The notes: a model not told the origin generated them from the sequence alone. 64,000 nt of DNA from Streptomyces sp. CC208A (GCF_030010625.1 NZ_JASCXN010000017.1:1-64000); one strand, 5' to 3'. Shown: positions 25,471 through 34,473, counted from the stretch's first letter. Program-made: numbers and translations.

Positions 25471-26223
25471 TCAACGGTCCGGATCGTCGTTCCACAAGAG
25501 GACGTGGGTACGGAATGACAGGCCGTACCCACGGGTCAGGGCGGCGTCCACCATCTGCTGGGCCGTGGTGATGTTCCTACGACCGTCGGACCCCTCCGGC
25601 ATCACCATCACGCGCGTCACCGGGACGTGCACGTCCGCGACGATGCGGTCGACCTCGGCGAGATCTGCCTGATGGTCGTCGGTGATGACGAATTTGAACC
25701 ATGCCTTGCCCGTGGCGTGAAGTGCCGCGAGGACCGCTGGCTTGTACCGCTTGGACAGCCGGTTCCCGCTGTTCGCCAGCTTTGGCGACACGTTGTACTG
25801 CGTGACGACGGAGTCGAACGCGGCCGTCGGCGGGATCGTGCCGGCGGTCTCAATGTGCACCTCGTTGCCCCAGTCGCGCAGCTGCTGCAGCACGGGGAAC
25901 AGGGCCTGCTGCTGCATCATCGGCTCTCCGCCGGAGACCACGATGATGGTCGGACGTGACTGGACGTCCCACAACTTCCGTAGACTGGTGAGGACATCAT
26001 CCGACCCCATGAGCTTCAGGCCGTACGCCGGGTCGTCCCGGTCGTAGCGGCGTCCACTGCGGGTCTTCGCCGCCTTCTCAGCGGTGACCGCCCACGTGTA
26101 CGCGGTGTCGCAGTACGTACATTCCAGGTTGCAGTCGAAGAGTCGCACGAACAGGCAGTGCCGGCCCGCGGCACTACCTTCCCCTTGAACGGTGGGCCCG
26201 AATAATTGGCTGATCTTGAGCAC
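25471..26223 (-). CDS. queE: 7-carboxy-7-deazaguanine synthase (radical SAM)
   Basis: 250 residues from GTG 26223 with GAGGGGAG upstream. The motif CNLECTYC (Cys31, Cys35, Cys38) is the CX3CX2C cluster-binding signature. GPTVQGEGSAAG, FVRLFDCNLECTYCDTAYTW and VSGGEPMMQQ are typical of QueE. The enzyme converts 6-carboxy-tetrahydropterin to 7-carboxy-7-deazaguanine, on the way to preQ0, queuosine, 7-deazapurine antibiotics or 7-deazaguanine in DNA. The neighbouring gene carries the QueD-like domain that would supply its substrate. queC, folE and tgt are not in this window. Confidence 0.85.
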   Translation of the reverse strand: MLKISQLFGPTVQGEGSAAGRHCLFVRLFDCNLECTYCDTAYTWAVTAEKAAKTRSGRRYDRDDPAYGLKLMGSDDVLTSLRKLWDVQSRPTIIVVSGGEPMMQQQALFPVLQQLRDWGNEVHIETAGTIPPTAAFDSVVTQYNVSPKLANSGNRLSKRYKPAVLAALHATGKAWFKFVITDDHQADLAEVDRIVADVHVPVTRVMVMPEGSDGRRNITTAQQMVDAALTRGYGLSFRTHVLLWNDDPDR

Positions 26224-26281
26224 TGTGCTCCCCTCACACGCCGGACTGAGAATGAGTCGATCCGCCCCCGGAGACGGAGTC

Positions 26282-27619
26282 TTACCGTGCCTTGCCAAGG
26301 TGCACGGCCGGGATCGTCTCCAGGTCAGTGGCCTCGACCTCGACCAGGAGGTAGTCCGTCAGGCCCGGGGGAAGCTGAGTGCCCACCCACTGGTGCACCC
26401 ACCCGGCCAGCCACCGTTCGTCCGTTCCGGCCTTAACGCCTCCGCCGAGTCGGTCCAGGTCCTTGCCTTGCAACGGGCCTTCCACGCGCTCCAGGGCGGC
26501 AGCGGTCGTGCGCAGCCGCGTGGAGGCGTCCTCGGTGAGGAGTCCCGGCGTCGTGAGGACCTCGATCCGGATGCGGTAGTCATGCCGGTGCCGACCCTGC
26601 CCGCAGGGGTGATTCCTGAGTTGCACCGGCAGGGTGTGGTGCGCGGATACCTCGACCATGTGGACAGATGTCACGTGCCCGGAGCTCGCGGGAGTCTGCC
26701 GCCCGGCCACGGCGCGAGATATGTAAGTGGTGTATTCCTGGCGGACGTACTGCTGCGGAGCGTCGTCCCACCGGCTGTCCGTGGGCGGAATTTCGCCACG
26801 CCACAGGCCGCTTTTCGCATCCTGCTCCCGCAGGGCCTGCGCCGTGGTGTGTGCGTTCTTCTTCTGCTCGGGTGAGGCGTAGTCGGCGAAAGCGAGGACC
26901 GTCCGGTCGTGCAACGCGGCCCGTACCAGCAGCAGTTCACGGCTCAGGGCTGGATGGACATCTCCGATGATCTGCTGGACCCGGTGATGAGCCTTGAGCG
27001 ATTCGGCCGCCCGGCGGTGTGCTTCGAGCGAGAGCCCGCCCGCCGGCTGCGCCGCGAGCGGTGCGCCGTTCTCGTCCACCGGATACGGCAGGGACGTAAG
27101 ACGTTCCACCGCCTGCCGCAGATCGGGGGTGGTGCGCAGCCGGTCACCGACCGTCTCGCCGTGCTCGGCGTGCGCCCGGATCACGCGGTTCGTCAGCGCA
27201 GTGACCGCATCCTGGACGGCGAGTCCGTTCGGGTCCTTGGCGGTGAGGAGGCGCCCCAGGAGCTCGCGGGCCTGGGGCCAGATGACGTCGTCCTTGGGGA
27301 CAGCCGGTTGCAGGACGTCCAGGTCTGGGGCGGTGACGAGTTGGACCGCAGACTGGAGCGGAACGTGGAGCAGCCGGGCCCCGTCGGGTGTATCCAGGCC
27401 CTGTGCGATCGCCGTGGCGTGCAGCGCGGCCGCCAGCACGGCGGTCACGGTCGAGATCAGCTCGTCCTGGTCGGCGCCGAGGTCTTCCTCCGTCTCGACC
27501 CAGGTGTTGGGCGAGAGGATGAAATGCCACTGGATCAGGGCCTGCGCCCAGGCGATGCTGCCGGCCCATGGTGAGGGGAATCGGGCCTTCTCTATCTGCT
27601 GCAGGAGGTCGTCGTCCAC
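26282..27619 (-). CDS. QueD-like domain fused to a large unknown N-terminal domain
   Basis: 445 residues from GTG 27619, 58 bases upstream of queE on the same strand. The C-terminal 125 residues (from about 319) hold the 6-pyruvoyl-tetrahydropterin synthase pattern: a His pair (SAHHTLP, 327-328), Cys339 as nucleophile in CGQGRHRHDY, and zinc ligands His344 and His346. QueD proteins are normally about 120 residues and stand alone. The first 310 residues are mostly helical, rich in Leu and Ala, and match nothing I know. The fusion may couple 7-deazaguanine synthesis to a regulatory or target-binding domain. The start is uncertain because the ribosome site is weak. Confidence 0.6.
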   Translation of the reverse strand: MDDDLLQQIEKARFPSPWAGSIAWAQALIQWHFILSPNTWVETEEDLGADQDELISTVTAVLAAALHATAIAQGLDTPDGARLLHVPLQSAVQLVTAPDLDVLQPAVPKDDVIWPQARELLGRLLTAKDPNGLAVQDAVTALTNRVIRAHAEHGETVGDRLRTTPDLRQAVERLTSLPYPVDENGAPLAAQPAGGLSLEAHRRAAESLKAHHRVQQIIGDVHPALSRELLLVRAALHDRTVLAFADYASPEQKKNAHTTAQALREQDAKSGLWRGEIPPTDSRWDDAPQQYVRQEYTTYISRAVAGRQTPASSGHVTSVHMVEVSAHHTLPVQLRNHPCGQGRHRHDYRIRIEVLTTPGLLTEDASTRLRTTAAALERVEGPLQGKDLDRLGGGVKAGTDERWLAGWVHQWVGTQLPPGLTDYLLVEVEATDLETIPAVHLGKAR

Positions 27620-27755
27620 CGGATCACGGTATCGGCACCCTGGGCCGCGGAATATGAGATCGGCAGGATCAGAAGCACAACCGAGTCGACCCGCCGGCGC
27701 ACCGCACAGCCCACGCAAGGGACCCGGACCGGACCGCGTACGGCAGACTGTGCGT

Positions 27756-28349
27756 ATGGGGGATCTCTCGCAGCAGATTCAGGATGTGGCTCGGCTCCTG
27801 GATGTCGTCGGGACGCTCCCGCCGCTCTCCGTCACCTTCGCCCGGCACGAAGATTCGCCGTATGTCCTCCTCGCTACCCCGCATCAACTGCCCCTGGCCG
27901 ACCAGCGCTTGGCGGTGGACCGGATCGCGGCCCGGATAAGGGCCGTTCCAACTGTCCATGAAGTACTGGCCGGCCGTTTCGGGGTCTCGGTGAAGGGGCC
28001 GTGGGAGAGCACTGTCATCGTCGCCGTTACCAACGCCGCGCCGCAGTTGCCCGGCGTTCCCGATCTGCCAGACCGTGCCACGACCACCTCGGGAACTGCG
28101 GAGGTGCTGCGGTCGCTGGCCGAGTGGGCCGAGTGGGCCGAGCCTGATGTGGACGAGCTGACGGTCAAGGACCTGAGCCGGACCCACTCGGTGTACGCCA
28201 CGGTCTTGGACGACGCTGCCGCGCAGCGCCTGCTGGAGGATCTGGTGCCAGACGCCGGCTATGTCCTGCACCGGCCAGGCCGCCGCTACCGGTCCCTGCT
28301 GCCCACTGGCCATCTGTTCCATGTCTCCGTCGACTCACAGCGACAGTGA
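27756..28349 (+). CDS. Hypothetical protein divergent from the queD-like gene
   Basis: 197 residues from ATG. An N-terminal helix (LSQQIQDVARLLDVVGTLPPLSVTF) is followed by mixed segments (FGVSVKGPWESTVIVAVTNAAP) and a helix (LRSLAEWAEWAEPDVDELTVKDL). Near-identical AEWAEWAE repeats stand out. No family recognised. The 136-base gap to the divergent queD-like gene should contain promoters for both. Confidence 0.5.
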   Translation: MGDLSQQIQDVARLLDVVGTLPPLSVTFARHEDSPYVLLATPHQLPLADQRLAVDRIAARIRAVPTVHEVLAGRFGVSVKGPWESTVIVAVTNAAPQLPGVPDLPDRATTTSGTAEVLRSLAEWAEWAEPDVDELTVKDLSRTHSVYATVLDDAAAQRLLEDLVPDAGYVLHRPGRRYRSLLPTGHLFHVSVDSQRQ

Positions 28350-28478
28350 CAGACGGTCCCGGAGGCGGCGGCGCGTGGTCAGAGCCGCCGTGCCCACGTG
28401 CCGGCCTTCAGATTCTCAGATGGTCTCCACGTCGAGTCACGGGATCAGGCGGCGGGTGCGACTCCGGGCCGAGAAGCC

Positions 28479-28967
28479 TTAGGAACGCTGGCGAGGTGCG
28501 ACGGGGTTCGTCAAGCCGACTTCGTACGCACCCTCGAAGACCACGTGCAGTTCGGCCAGTTTCCGGTCGCCTTCGAGGATCTGACCGCGGGCTTCGCGGG
28601 CACGCTCCCAATACCGGCGTCCGGCCTCGCTGCTCAGGAGGTACTCCGCCGACAGTGCGAGGTGGGCAGGGGTGAGCATGCCGGACCGCCACTGGGCCTC
28701 GATCGACAACATCCAGGCGTTGATCCAGAAGTGCTGCTTGACCTGGTCATCGGTCGCGTCGGCGAACCGAGGGCCGGTCATGACGCGACCCAGCTCGGCA
28801 TCCCTCGCCCCGGCCAGCATCAACTGGAATTGCTTGTCGATCGTGGCGAGCCGTGTGTCCTGTTTGCGTGAGGCGGCGAGTCGCACGTACGCGACGACGG
28901 CGACGATCGCGCTGCTGGCGAGTACCAGGGCTGCGATGTCCCACAAGACCAAGCTGAAACGTTCCAC
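28479..28967 (-). CDS. DUF6082-like single-pass membrane protein
   Basis: 162 residues from ATG. One N-terminal membrane segment (ALVLASSAIVAVVAYVRLA) is followed by a cytosolic helical domain with FWINAWMLSIEAQWRSGMLT and YLLSSEAGRRYWERAREAR. This pattern recalls the streptomycete DUF6082 family, which has no known function. Single-gene unit convergent with 27756. Confidence 0.6.
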   Translation of the reverse strand: MERFSLVLWDIAALVLASSAIVAVVAYVRLAASRKQDTRLATIDKQFQLMLAGARDAELGRVMTGPRFADATDDQVKQHFWINAWMLSIEAQWRSGMLTPAHLALSAEYLLSSEAGRRYWERAREARGQILEGDRKLAELHVVFEGAYEVGLTNPVAPRQRS

Positions 28968-29016
28968 GTTCCCCTCCCATATCTGACATGTGCTGACGGC
29001 GACTGCCGGCTGGCAA

Positions 29017-29808
29017 CTACCCTGCGATCGTCTCGCGATCCGACCTGAAGGCGCTGGTGAACGGGTGCTCCGGGCCCAGAGCCTGGGTGCTCCGGTTGAG
29101 GACGGCCTCGATCATGGTCAGAGCGTCAGCGGTGTGGCCGGATGCGTGCAGGACCAGGGCGAGGTCGGCGTGGGCCCGCAGAGTGTGGGGATGGTCGCCG
29201 CCCTGGTGCTGTTCTCGGATAGCAATGATCTCGCGTGCCTCCGCCTCGGCTTCCTCGAGCCGGTCCAGGCTCCTCAGCAGGTCGATCCGGAGATGGTGAG
29301 CCGCCCAACTGTCGCGGTGATCGCGCCCCAGGACGGAGTCGATGGCGTGTGCCGTCTCGCGGACGAAGGCGTCGGCGTCCTCATCTCCGGTACGGGCCAG
29401 GATCCAGGCCAGCGCCAGGCGGCCGGAAAGAGTCGCCTCGTGCTGAGCACCGAGGGTGCGGGTGCCGCGGCGTACCGCCTCTTGGGCGAGGGCCTGCGCC
29501 TCCAGCCACCGCTGCTGCTGGCCGAGCGCCTCGGCGAGCCGGGCCAGGGCGGTCAGCGTGGAGGGGTGGTCCGGGCCGAGGAGCCGTTCCCGGCCTTCCA
29601 CCACGCGCCGGAGCTGGGCCTCGCCGGCCGGATGGTCGCTCAGGCCGTAGAGAGCGAGGGCGTACTGCTGCCGGGCGGCCAGAGTCTCAGCGTCTCCGTC
29701 GTCCGCACGGTCCAGGAACTGGGCGAATAGCTGGGCAGAGCGCGCAAAGTCGCCTCGGTCCAGGGCGGCTTGGGCTTCATGTCGCACGTCATCGATCAGA
29801 GTCTCCAC
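29017..29808 (-). CDS. Tetratricopeptide-repeat protein
   Basis: 263 residues. Repeating 42-residue units with LGPDHPSTLTALARLAEALG, LGAQHEATLSGRLALAWILA, LGRDHRDSWAAHHLRIDLLR and HQGGDHPHTLRAHADLALVL are TPR units of the kinesin-light-chain/FxSxx type common in streptomycetes. The protein is a likely scaffold for protein-protein contacts. No effector domain is attached, so its partner cannot be named. Confidence 0.75.
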   Translation of the reverse strand: METLIDDVRHEAQAALDRGDFARSAQLFAQFLDRADDGDAETLAARQQYALALYGLSDHPAGEAQLRRVVEGRERLLGPDHPSTLTALARLAEALGQQQRWLEAQALAQEAVRRGTRTLGAQHEATLSGRLALAWILARTGDEDADAFVRETAHAIDSVLGRDHRDSWAAHHLRIDLLRSLDRLEEAEAEAREIIAIREQHQGGDHPHTLRAHADLALVLHASGHTADALTMIEAVLNRSTQALGPEHPFTSAFRSDRETIAG

Positions 29809-29945
29809 CGTGCTGTTCCTCCTTCTTCTTGTCCAGGTGGTCCGCTCACGTCAGCGTGGGCGGGCGCCTGCCTCCTGGTGTGCGGGAAGCGGAACGGCCC
29901 GGGGTTCCAGTAGCTCGCGTGCGCGCGGGATGGGTGATGGGGTGG

Positions 29946-30503
29946 TCAGGCTGGGGCGAGAAGCATCGCGTCGTACACGGGCGACTCGGGGGCGTGCTTG
30001 ATCCGCCCCAGGATCTCGTAGCCCCAGCGCAGGTAGGCGCCGTGTGCGGGCTCGTTGTCGATGATGCAGGTGAGGGTGGTCCACGGCTGCTGTCGGCGGC
30101 CGGCGATGACGGCATCGTGCAGCCGGCGGCCGACGCCGCGGGTGGTGTGGGCGGGGCGGACCATGAGTTCGCGGAGCCAGAAGACCTCTCCGGCCTCGGC
30201 TGCCGCCTGGGTGTCGGCGGGACGAGCGTCGCCGAGGGAGATCCACCAGGGCTTGTCGGCGGGCAGGGTCACGCCGTGGACGTAGCCGACGAGGACCCCG
30301 TCGAGGCGTGCGGTGACGGTCTCGAAGCCCGGCATGGTGAACGCGGCGTGCAGCCGGTCGGCGTAGGAGGCGACGGAGAAGAACGGGTCGCCGGCGTACG
30401 GCGGCACGTTGTAGATCTCCGCGTACGCGTCGATGAGGTCGTCGACGACCGCCTTGGCCGCGTCCCCGTCGTAGTGCTGGAGGGCGAGGTCGATGTCCGC
30501 CAC
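29946..30503 (-). CDS. GNAT-family N-acetyltransferase
   Basis: 185 residues from GTG 30503. VFWLRELMVRPAHTTRGVGRRLHDAVI contains the acetyl-CoA-binding RGVGRRLH (the Q/RxxGxG/A motif), followed by LTCIIDNEPAHGAYLRWGYEILG, the usual final strand-helix. The substrate is not predictable. It lies 31 bases after the XRE regulator gene on the same strand, so the two are likely co-transcribed. Confidence 0.75.
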   Translation of the reverse strand: MADIDLALQHYDGDAAKAVVDDLIDAYAEIYNVPPYAGDPFFSVASYADRLHAAFTMPGFETVTARLDGVLVGYVHGVTLPADKPWWISLGDARPADTQAAAEAGEVFWLRELMVRPAHTTRGVGRRLHDAVIAGRRQQPWTTLTCIIDNEPAHGAYLRWGYEILGRIKHAPESPVYDAMLLAPA

Positions 30504-30534
30504 GGTGGAGGGTTCCCTTCTTCGGTGGCCTGGT

Positions 30535-31908
30535 TCAGGCGGTGTACTCGGTGAGCCGCTCGACCATCTCGCGGGCCGGGGCATGGGCCTGGTGCAGGCT
30601 GAGGCCGTTGCGGACGAGGGTGAGCTGTTTCATGTTGCGGGTGGAGGTCATGCCGCCTTCGACCAACCGCAGGGACTCGGAGACGGCGTGGACGCTGTGG
30701 TCGAGGTCGCGGCCCTGGAGGGCGGCGTAGGCGAGGCGGGCCAGGCACATGCCGAGGTTGCGGGAGTGCTCGATGTCCTGGAGGCGGGCGGACTGGTCCA
30801 GGATGCGTACGGCCTGCCGGTGCTGGCCGAGGTCGAGGCGGCACATGCCTTCCAGGCAGGTGAGTTCGGCCTCGTTGAGGAAGACTGTCCAATCGGGATC
30901 GCGCTGGCTGGTGCCGTGTTCGAAGTGCTGCCAGGCGCGTTTGATGGCGTTGCCGGCGGAGATCTCGTCGCCGAGCCGGGCATGGCCCTGGGCTTCGCGG
31001 ATGGCGAGCAGGGCACCGACGCGCGGAGGGGCGGACCACTCGGTGGCGTGGGCCTGGGCGATGCGGGCGAAGCGGATGGCTTCGCGGGCCTTACCGAGGT
31101 CGACGGACTGGCGGGCCATGTTGGACAGGGTGCGGGTGGCAAGCGCGTCGTCGCCGGAGAGCATGGCGGTGTTGAGGGCTTCGGAGAAGTAGACGCGGGC
31201 TTCGGTCTGCCGGTCGGCGTCGTAGCAGAACCAGCCGAGTGAGGTGGTGAGCTGGCCGGCGATGGCATGGAGCTCCTGGCCGACGGGATCGGTGTAGATG
31301 CCCTCGTCGATCAGATGGTGCAGCCACATCAGCTGGTTGCGGGCACCGCGCCACAGACGGTCGCCCCCGAATCTCTGGTCGATCGCGTCGAGGTCGTGGG
31401 CGGCATCGCGCAGGAGGTCCACGTCGTCGCCTGTGACGCGGAGGTCGCCGTCTCCGGGGGCGGCTGCGGCGGTGCGGGAGAGCCAGGGCAGGCCGGCCCC
31501 GGTGGCGGTCATCCCGAGCGCGGCGGCGCCGGTGGTGAGAAGTTTGCGGCGGTTCACTAGGTCGTGGGTCTCGACTTCCGTGCGGGCGGCAGGAAGGACC
31601 GGCACGGGCTCGGCGACAGTGAGTGTGCTCGGAGGGACGTCTCCTGGCGGGGTGAAGCCCAGCTCGTGGATCGACCTGCCGTAGAAGCGTTCTAAGAGTT
31701 TGCGGTGGTCGGGGTGAGGCCACGGCGGAGTGGCGCTCTCCCAGCGGCGGTACTGCCGGGGGCTGACGGATGTACGTTTTGTCAGTTCGCCCGCCTCGTA
31801 CATCGTCGCGGCGAGCTTGGTGAGCTTGTCGGCGTTCTGCTCCTGGGTGAGGTGGACACGCTGTCTCGCCCGTTTGAGGTGGCGGTTACCGCGTGTTGCC
31901 TCGCTCAT
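30535..31908 (-). CDS. XRE-type regulator with TPR-like C-terminal region
   Basis: 457 residues. The first 75 residues form a helix-turn-helix (RQRVHLTQEQNADKLTKLA..., SPRQYRRWESATPPWPHPDHRKLLERFY), and the long C-terminal part has TPR-like helices (ALATRTLSNMARQSVDLGKAREAIRFA). This architecture is common in Streptomyces regulators. The gene is divergent from an anti-sigma-like ATP-binding gene, a frequent arrangement. The AAAAGGCCGGT repeats in the gap between them are candidate operators. An internal RRKLLTTGAAALG segment looks like a signal peptide but is probably not one. Confidence 0.7.
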   Translation of the reverse strand: MSEATRGNRHLKRARQRVHLTQEQNADKLTKLAATMYEAGELTKRTSVSPRQYRRWESATPPWPHPDHRKLLERFYGRSIHELGFTPPGDVPPSTLTVAEPVPVLPAARTEVETHDLVNRRKLLTTGAAALGMTATGAGLPWLSRTAAAAPGDGDLRVTGDDVDLLRDAAHDLDAIDQRFGGDRLWRGARNQLMWLHHLIDEGIYTDPVGQELHAIAGQLTTSLGWFCYDADRQTEARVYFSEALNTAMLSGDDALATRTLSNMARQSVDLGKAREAIRFARIAQAHATEWSAPPRVGALLAIREAQGHARLGDEISAGNAIKRAWQHFEHGTSQRDPDWTVFLNEAELTCLEGMCRLDLGQHRQAVRILDQSARLQDIEHSRNLGMCLARLAYAALQGRDLDHSVHAVSESLRLVEGGMTSTRNMKQLTLVRNGLSLHQAHAPAREMVERLTEYTA

Positions 31909-31986
31909 ACGTCCCCCAGCGGGAGTCCTGACGTGTCTTCACCCACCGTAGTGTCCGCCTGCATCTGACGGGAGCCACCGGCCTGA

Positions 31987-32029
31987 TCAAAAGGCCGGTG
32001 GCCGTTCAGAAGGCCGCCAAAAGGCCGGT
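31987..32029. promoter_or_regulatory. Repeated AAAAGGCCGGT motif, possible operator
   Basis: TCAAAAGGCCGGT at 31987-31999 and CCAAAAGGCCGGT at 32017-32029 are spaced by 30 bases, with a degenerate copy (TCAGAAGGCCG) between them at 32006. A third exact copy (TCAAAAGGCCGGT) lies at 32688-32700 inside the divergent gene. Spacing of about three helical turns and placement between a regulator and its divergent neighbour suggest cooperative binding. It may instead be a repeat involved in rearrangement. Confidence 0.4.
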
Positions 32030-32199
32030 CGAGGGCCGGTTCCAGGACGCCGGTGGGCCGTTGGAGGACCTGGGCGCCGCGCCAGCGGAGCAGTGTCCTT
32101 GAGGAAGTCGCCCCGCGGAGGCCGCGGGCCGCCCGCTCCCACGCTGACGAAGGACCCCGACATGCCCGCCTCCGTGATCTTCAGTCCGGTAGTGCCGAG

Positions 32200-33501
32200 A
32201 TGAGCGTCACCGTGTCCCGGCGTCCCGCGCCGGCTGCCGCATGCCCCTCCGGGCGGCAGCCGGAGACGGCCTGCGAGGTGACGCTGGAGCGCAGGCCGGA
32301 GATGACCAGACGCGCCCGCCGGTTCCTGCGCCGGACCGCCACCAAGTGGTCCGTGGACGAAGACGCCGCCCAGGCCGCGGAACTGGTCGTCTCCGAGCTC
32401 TTCACCAACGCCGTGCGGCACACCTGCGCCGACCGGATCCGTCTGTGTCTGCGGCGCCACCACGCACTGCTCTATGTCGAGGTCTTCGATCGAGAACCGC
32501 ACCGACGGCTCGAAGCCTTGTGCCCCGCGCCGGATGCCGAGGACGGCCGCGGCCTGCTGATCGTCGAGTCCCTCTGCCTGGGCTGGGGGCGCCGCCCAGA
32601 CCGTGACGGATCGCTGACCTGGGCCTGCCTGTCCGCTCCCGGTGGCGAGCCCGAGCAGCACGAGCGCGTCACCGACCCAGAACAGCCTCAAAAGGCCGGT
32701 AGCCTGCCACGGCCCGTGGCCTCGACGCCTGCGCATCCCGCATCCCTCTCGTTCGAAGGAGACCTGGTGCCCCCCTCACCACCGCATGACGCGCCGACGC
32801 TCTACGAGTCGTGGGAGGCGCTCGCCGACGGCCTGCACGTCCAGCGCCTCGCCCTGCACCTGCCGCAGCTGCGCGACCAGCTCAGCACGACCGCCGCCGC
32901 GGCCAGCGGCCTGGCGGCCGGCGCCCTGACCGCGCGCCCGGCCGAACTGCGCGACGCTCAGGCCGAGGCGCTGGTCGACGGCGCGGGCCTGACCGGCTGG
33001 GTGCGCCTGCCCGCCGAACACGGCACGCCCGACACCGAGGCGAGCCCTCTGGCCGGCGCCGCCGGGCACATCGAGTCCCTGCTCCTCGACGGCCTGCCGG
33101 ACGACGCGCCCCGCGCGGCGGTGCGGGCGGTCAGCGCCGCCTCGGCGTGGTGGGTCGGCGCCTTCGCCGCGATCCGGCACCTCGGCGTGCATCACGCCCG
33201 CCTCACCCCGATCGACGACACGGTCGGCCTGGACACACTGCGGGAGGCCGTACGCGTCGTCGCCCTCGGCACCGCCCAGCGGATCCTGGCGCACCACCTG
33301 CGCCACGACGCCGCCGATGAGGCGGTCCGTCTCGCGTACTGCCGGGCCGTCACCGAGGGCATCGTCACCGAGCCGACGCTGCCGGCGCTCCTGAAGGAGC
33401 TGGGCGAGCTGCGGCTCGTGGACCTGGTGGCCACGTCCATCCCGTGGCGCGGCCGGTTCACGAAGTACGCCGGGGGCACCGGCGCCGGGCAGGTGGAGTA
33501 A
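32200..33501 (+). CDS. Anti-sigma-like ATP-binding domain joined to an unknown domain
   Basis: 433 residues from ATG 32200. Residues 25-150 are a GHKL ATPase-like domain (AELVVSELFTNAVRHTCADRIRL is the N box, EDGRGLLIVESLCLGWG the G box), as in anti-sigma and regulatory kinases of Streptomyces. After a linker with the AAAAGGCCGGT repeat comes a 240-residue helical domain that resembles no family I know. An internal GTG at 32767 has GAAGGAG upstream and could make the second domain (244 residues) as a separate protein. The first domain normally stands alone, so the fusion may have arisen by loss of a stop codon. Confidence 0.6.
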   Translation: MSVTVSRRPAPAAACPSGRQPETACEVTLERRPEMTRRARRFLRRTATKWSVDEDAAQAAELVVSELFTNAVRHTCADRIRLCLRRHHALLYVEVFDREPHRRLEALCPAPDAEDGRGLLIVESLCLGWGRRPDRDGSLTWACLSAPGGEPEQHERVTDPEQPQKAGSLPRPVASTPAHPASLSFEGDLVPPSPPHDAPTLYESWEALADGLHVQRLALHLPQLRDQLSTTAAAASGLAAGALTARPAELRDAQAEALVDGAGLTGWVRLPAEHGTPDTEASPLAGAAGHIESLLLDGLPDDAPRAAVRAVSAASAWWVGAFAAIRHLGVHHARLTPIDDTVGLDTLREAVRVVALGTAQRILAHHLRHDAADEAVRLAYCRAVTEGIVTEPTLPALLKELGELRLVDLVATSIPWRGRFTKYAGGTGAGQVE

Positions 33502-33505
33502 GCCG

Positions 33506-34168
33506 ATGAACCGCTACCCCTTCGTCGTCGTCGAGGGCCTGGACGGCACCGGCAAGACCACCCTGCGCAAGGGCCTCTTCCGGCTCTTCGAGGGCCTGTA
33601 CCGCGTCACCCCGCTCACTGCCCTGACCACCAACTTCCTCGACGCGGCCGTCACCTGCGACCTGGTCGAGGGCAAGTACCAGCCCACCGCCGACAACCAG
33701 AACCGCTACCTGGCCGCGCTCGCCGCGGACAAGCAGGCCACCGCCCGCCTCATCACCCCGTCGCTGCCCGTACGGCCGGTGATCGCCGACCGGTGGCTGC
33801 TGTCCGAGCTCGCCTTCTTCGCGGTCAAGCACGACCGGGCACCGAAGGAGACATACGCCATCCTGACCGAGAGCCTGGATGTCGTCCCCGATCTCACCCT
33901 GGTGCTCGACATCACCCCCGAGGCCGTGATGGAGCGGGCCGCCGCCCGCTCCGGCGACGCCACCCGCGCGGACTGGGACGTCCTCGACGTCCAGGCCCGG
34001 GTGCGCGAGGTGTACCAGACGGTCACCGACGAACCCGGCGCCTTCCCGGCCCTTGGACCGGTGGTCCGCATCAACGCCGCCCAGGACCGCGCCACGGTCC
34101 TGCACACCGCCTGGCAGGCCCTCGACCAGCACGGTCTGCTACCCGAGCTCCAAGGAGGTACCGCGTGA
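33506..34168 (+). CDS. Thymidylate-kinase-like P-loop kinase
   Basis: 220 residues, four bases after the previous stop. GLDGTGKTT (11-19) is the P-loop, IADRWLLSELAFF holds the DR motif of the nucleoside-monophosphate kinase fold, and TLVLDITPEAVMERAAARSG fits the region before the lid. These are dTMP-kinase hallmarks. The chromosome must have its own tmk, so this is a second, possibly specialised enzyme acting on a nucleotide of this accessory region. It is coupled to the next small gene by a GTGA overlap. Confidence 0.7.
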   Translation: MNRYPFVVVEGLDGTGKTTLRKGLFRLFEGLYRVTPLTALTTNFLDAAVTCDLVEGKYQPTADNQNRYLAALAADKQATARLITPSLPVRPVIADRWLLSELAFFAVKHDRAPKETYAILTESLDVVPDLTLVLDITPEAVMERAAARSGDATRADWDVLDVQARVREVYQTVTDEPGAFPALGPVVRINAAQDRATVLHTAWQALDQHGLLPELQGGTA

Positions 34169-34374
34169 CCCACCAGACGGATGCGGACTTACGGGCTGCC
34201 CCATTGTCCGGGCGCCTCGCCCAGGCGGCCCGCGCCCGGCGCCCGCTGCGCGCCGTCGGCGCCGCGAGCGCGGTGGCCGCCCAGGACGACTTCACCCGCG
34301 CCTTGAAGCTGATTCCGACCCTGGGCTGCGTGAACGGCTCGGACATCGTCTTCCAGCACGCCCGCACACTGTGA
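34165..34374 (+). CDS. Small basic hypothetical protein
   Basis: 69 residues from a GTG overlapping the kinase stop, with AAGGAGG (34152-34158) in front. It is rich in Ala and Arg in the first half (RLAQAARARRPLRAVGAAS), then ALKLIPTLGCVNGSDIVFQHARTL. The good ribosome site and overlap support a real gene. No homologue is recognised; it may belong functionally with the kinase. Confidence 0.5.
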   Translation: MTHQTDADLRAAPLSGRLAQAARARRPLRAVGAASAVAAQDDFTRALKLIPTLGCVNGSDIVFQHARTL

Positions 34375-34473
34375 ACCACCCATAGAGCGTGGGGACTTCA
34401 AGAATCTCCCGCGCGCCACTCACCCAACCGCTACCGTTCAGGACGGCAGCCTCACCGCATCCGGAGCCCGACG

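Noticed and set aside
25471-27619. Dpd-type 7-deazaguanine DNA modification cluster
   Set aside because: No dpdA-like transglycosylase or associated dpd genes lie in the window.
31440-31560. Twin-arginine signal in the XRE regulator
   Set aside because: RRKLLTTGAAALG lies more than 110 residues into a cytosolic DNA-binding protein, and a signal peptide must be N-terminal.
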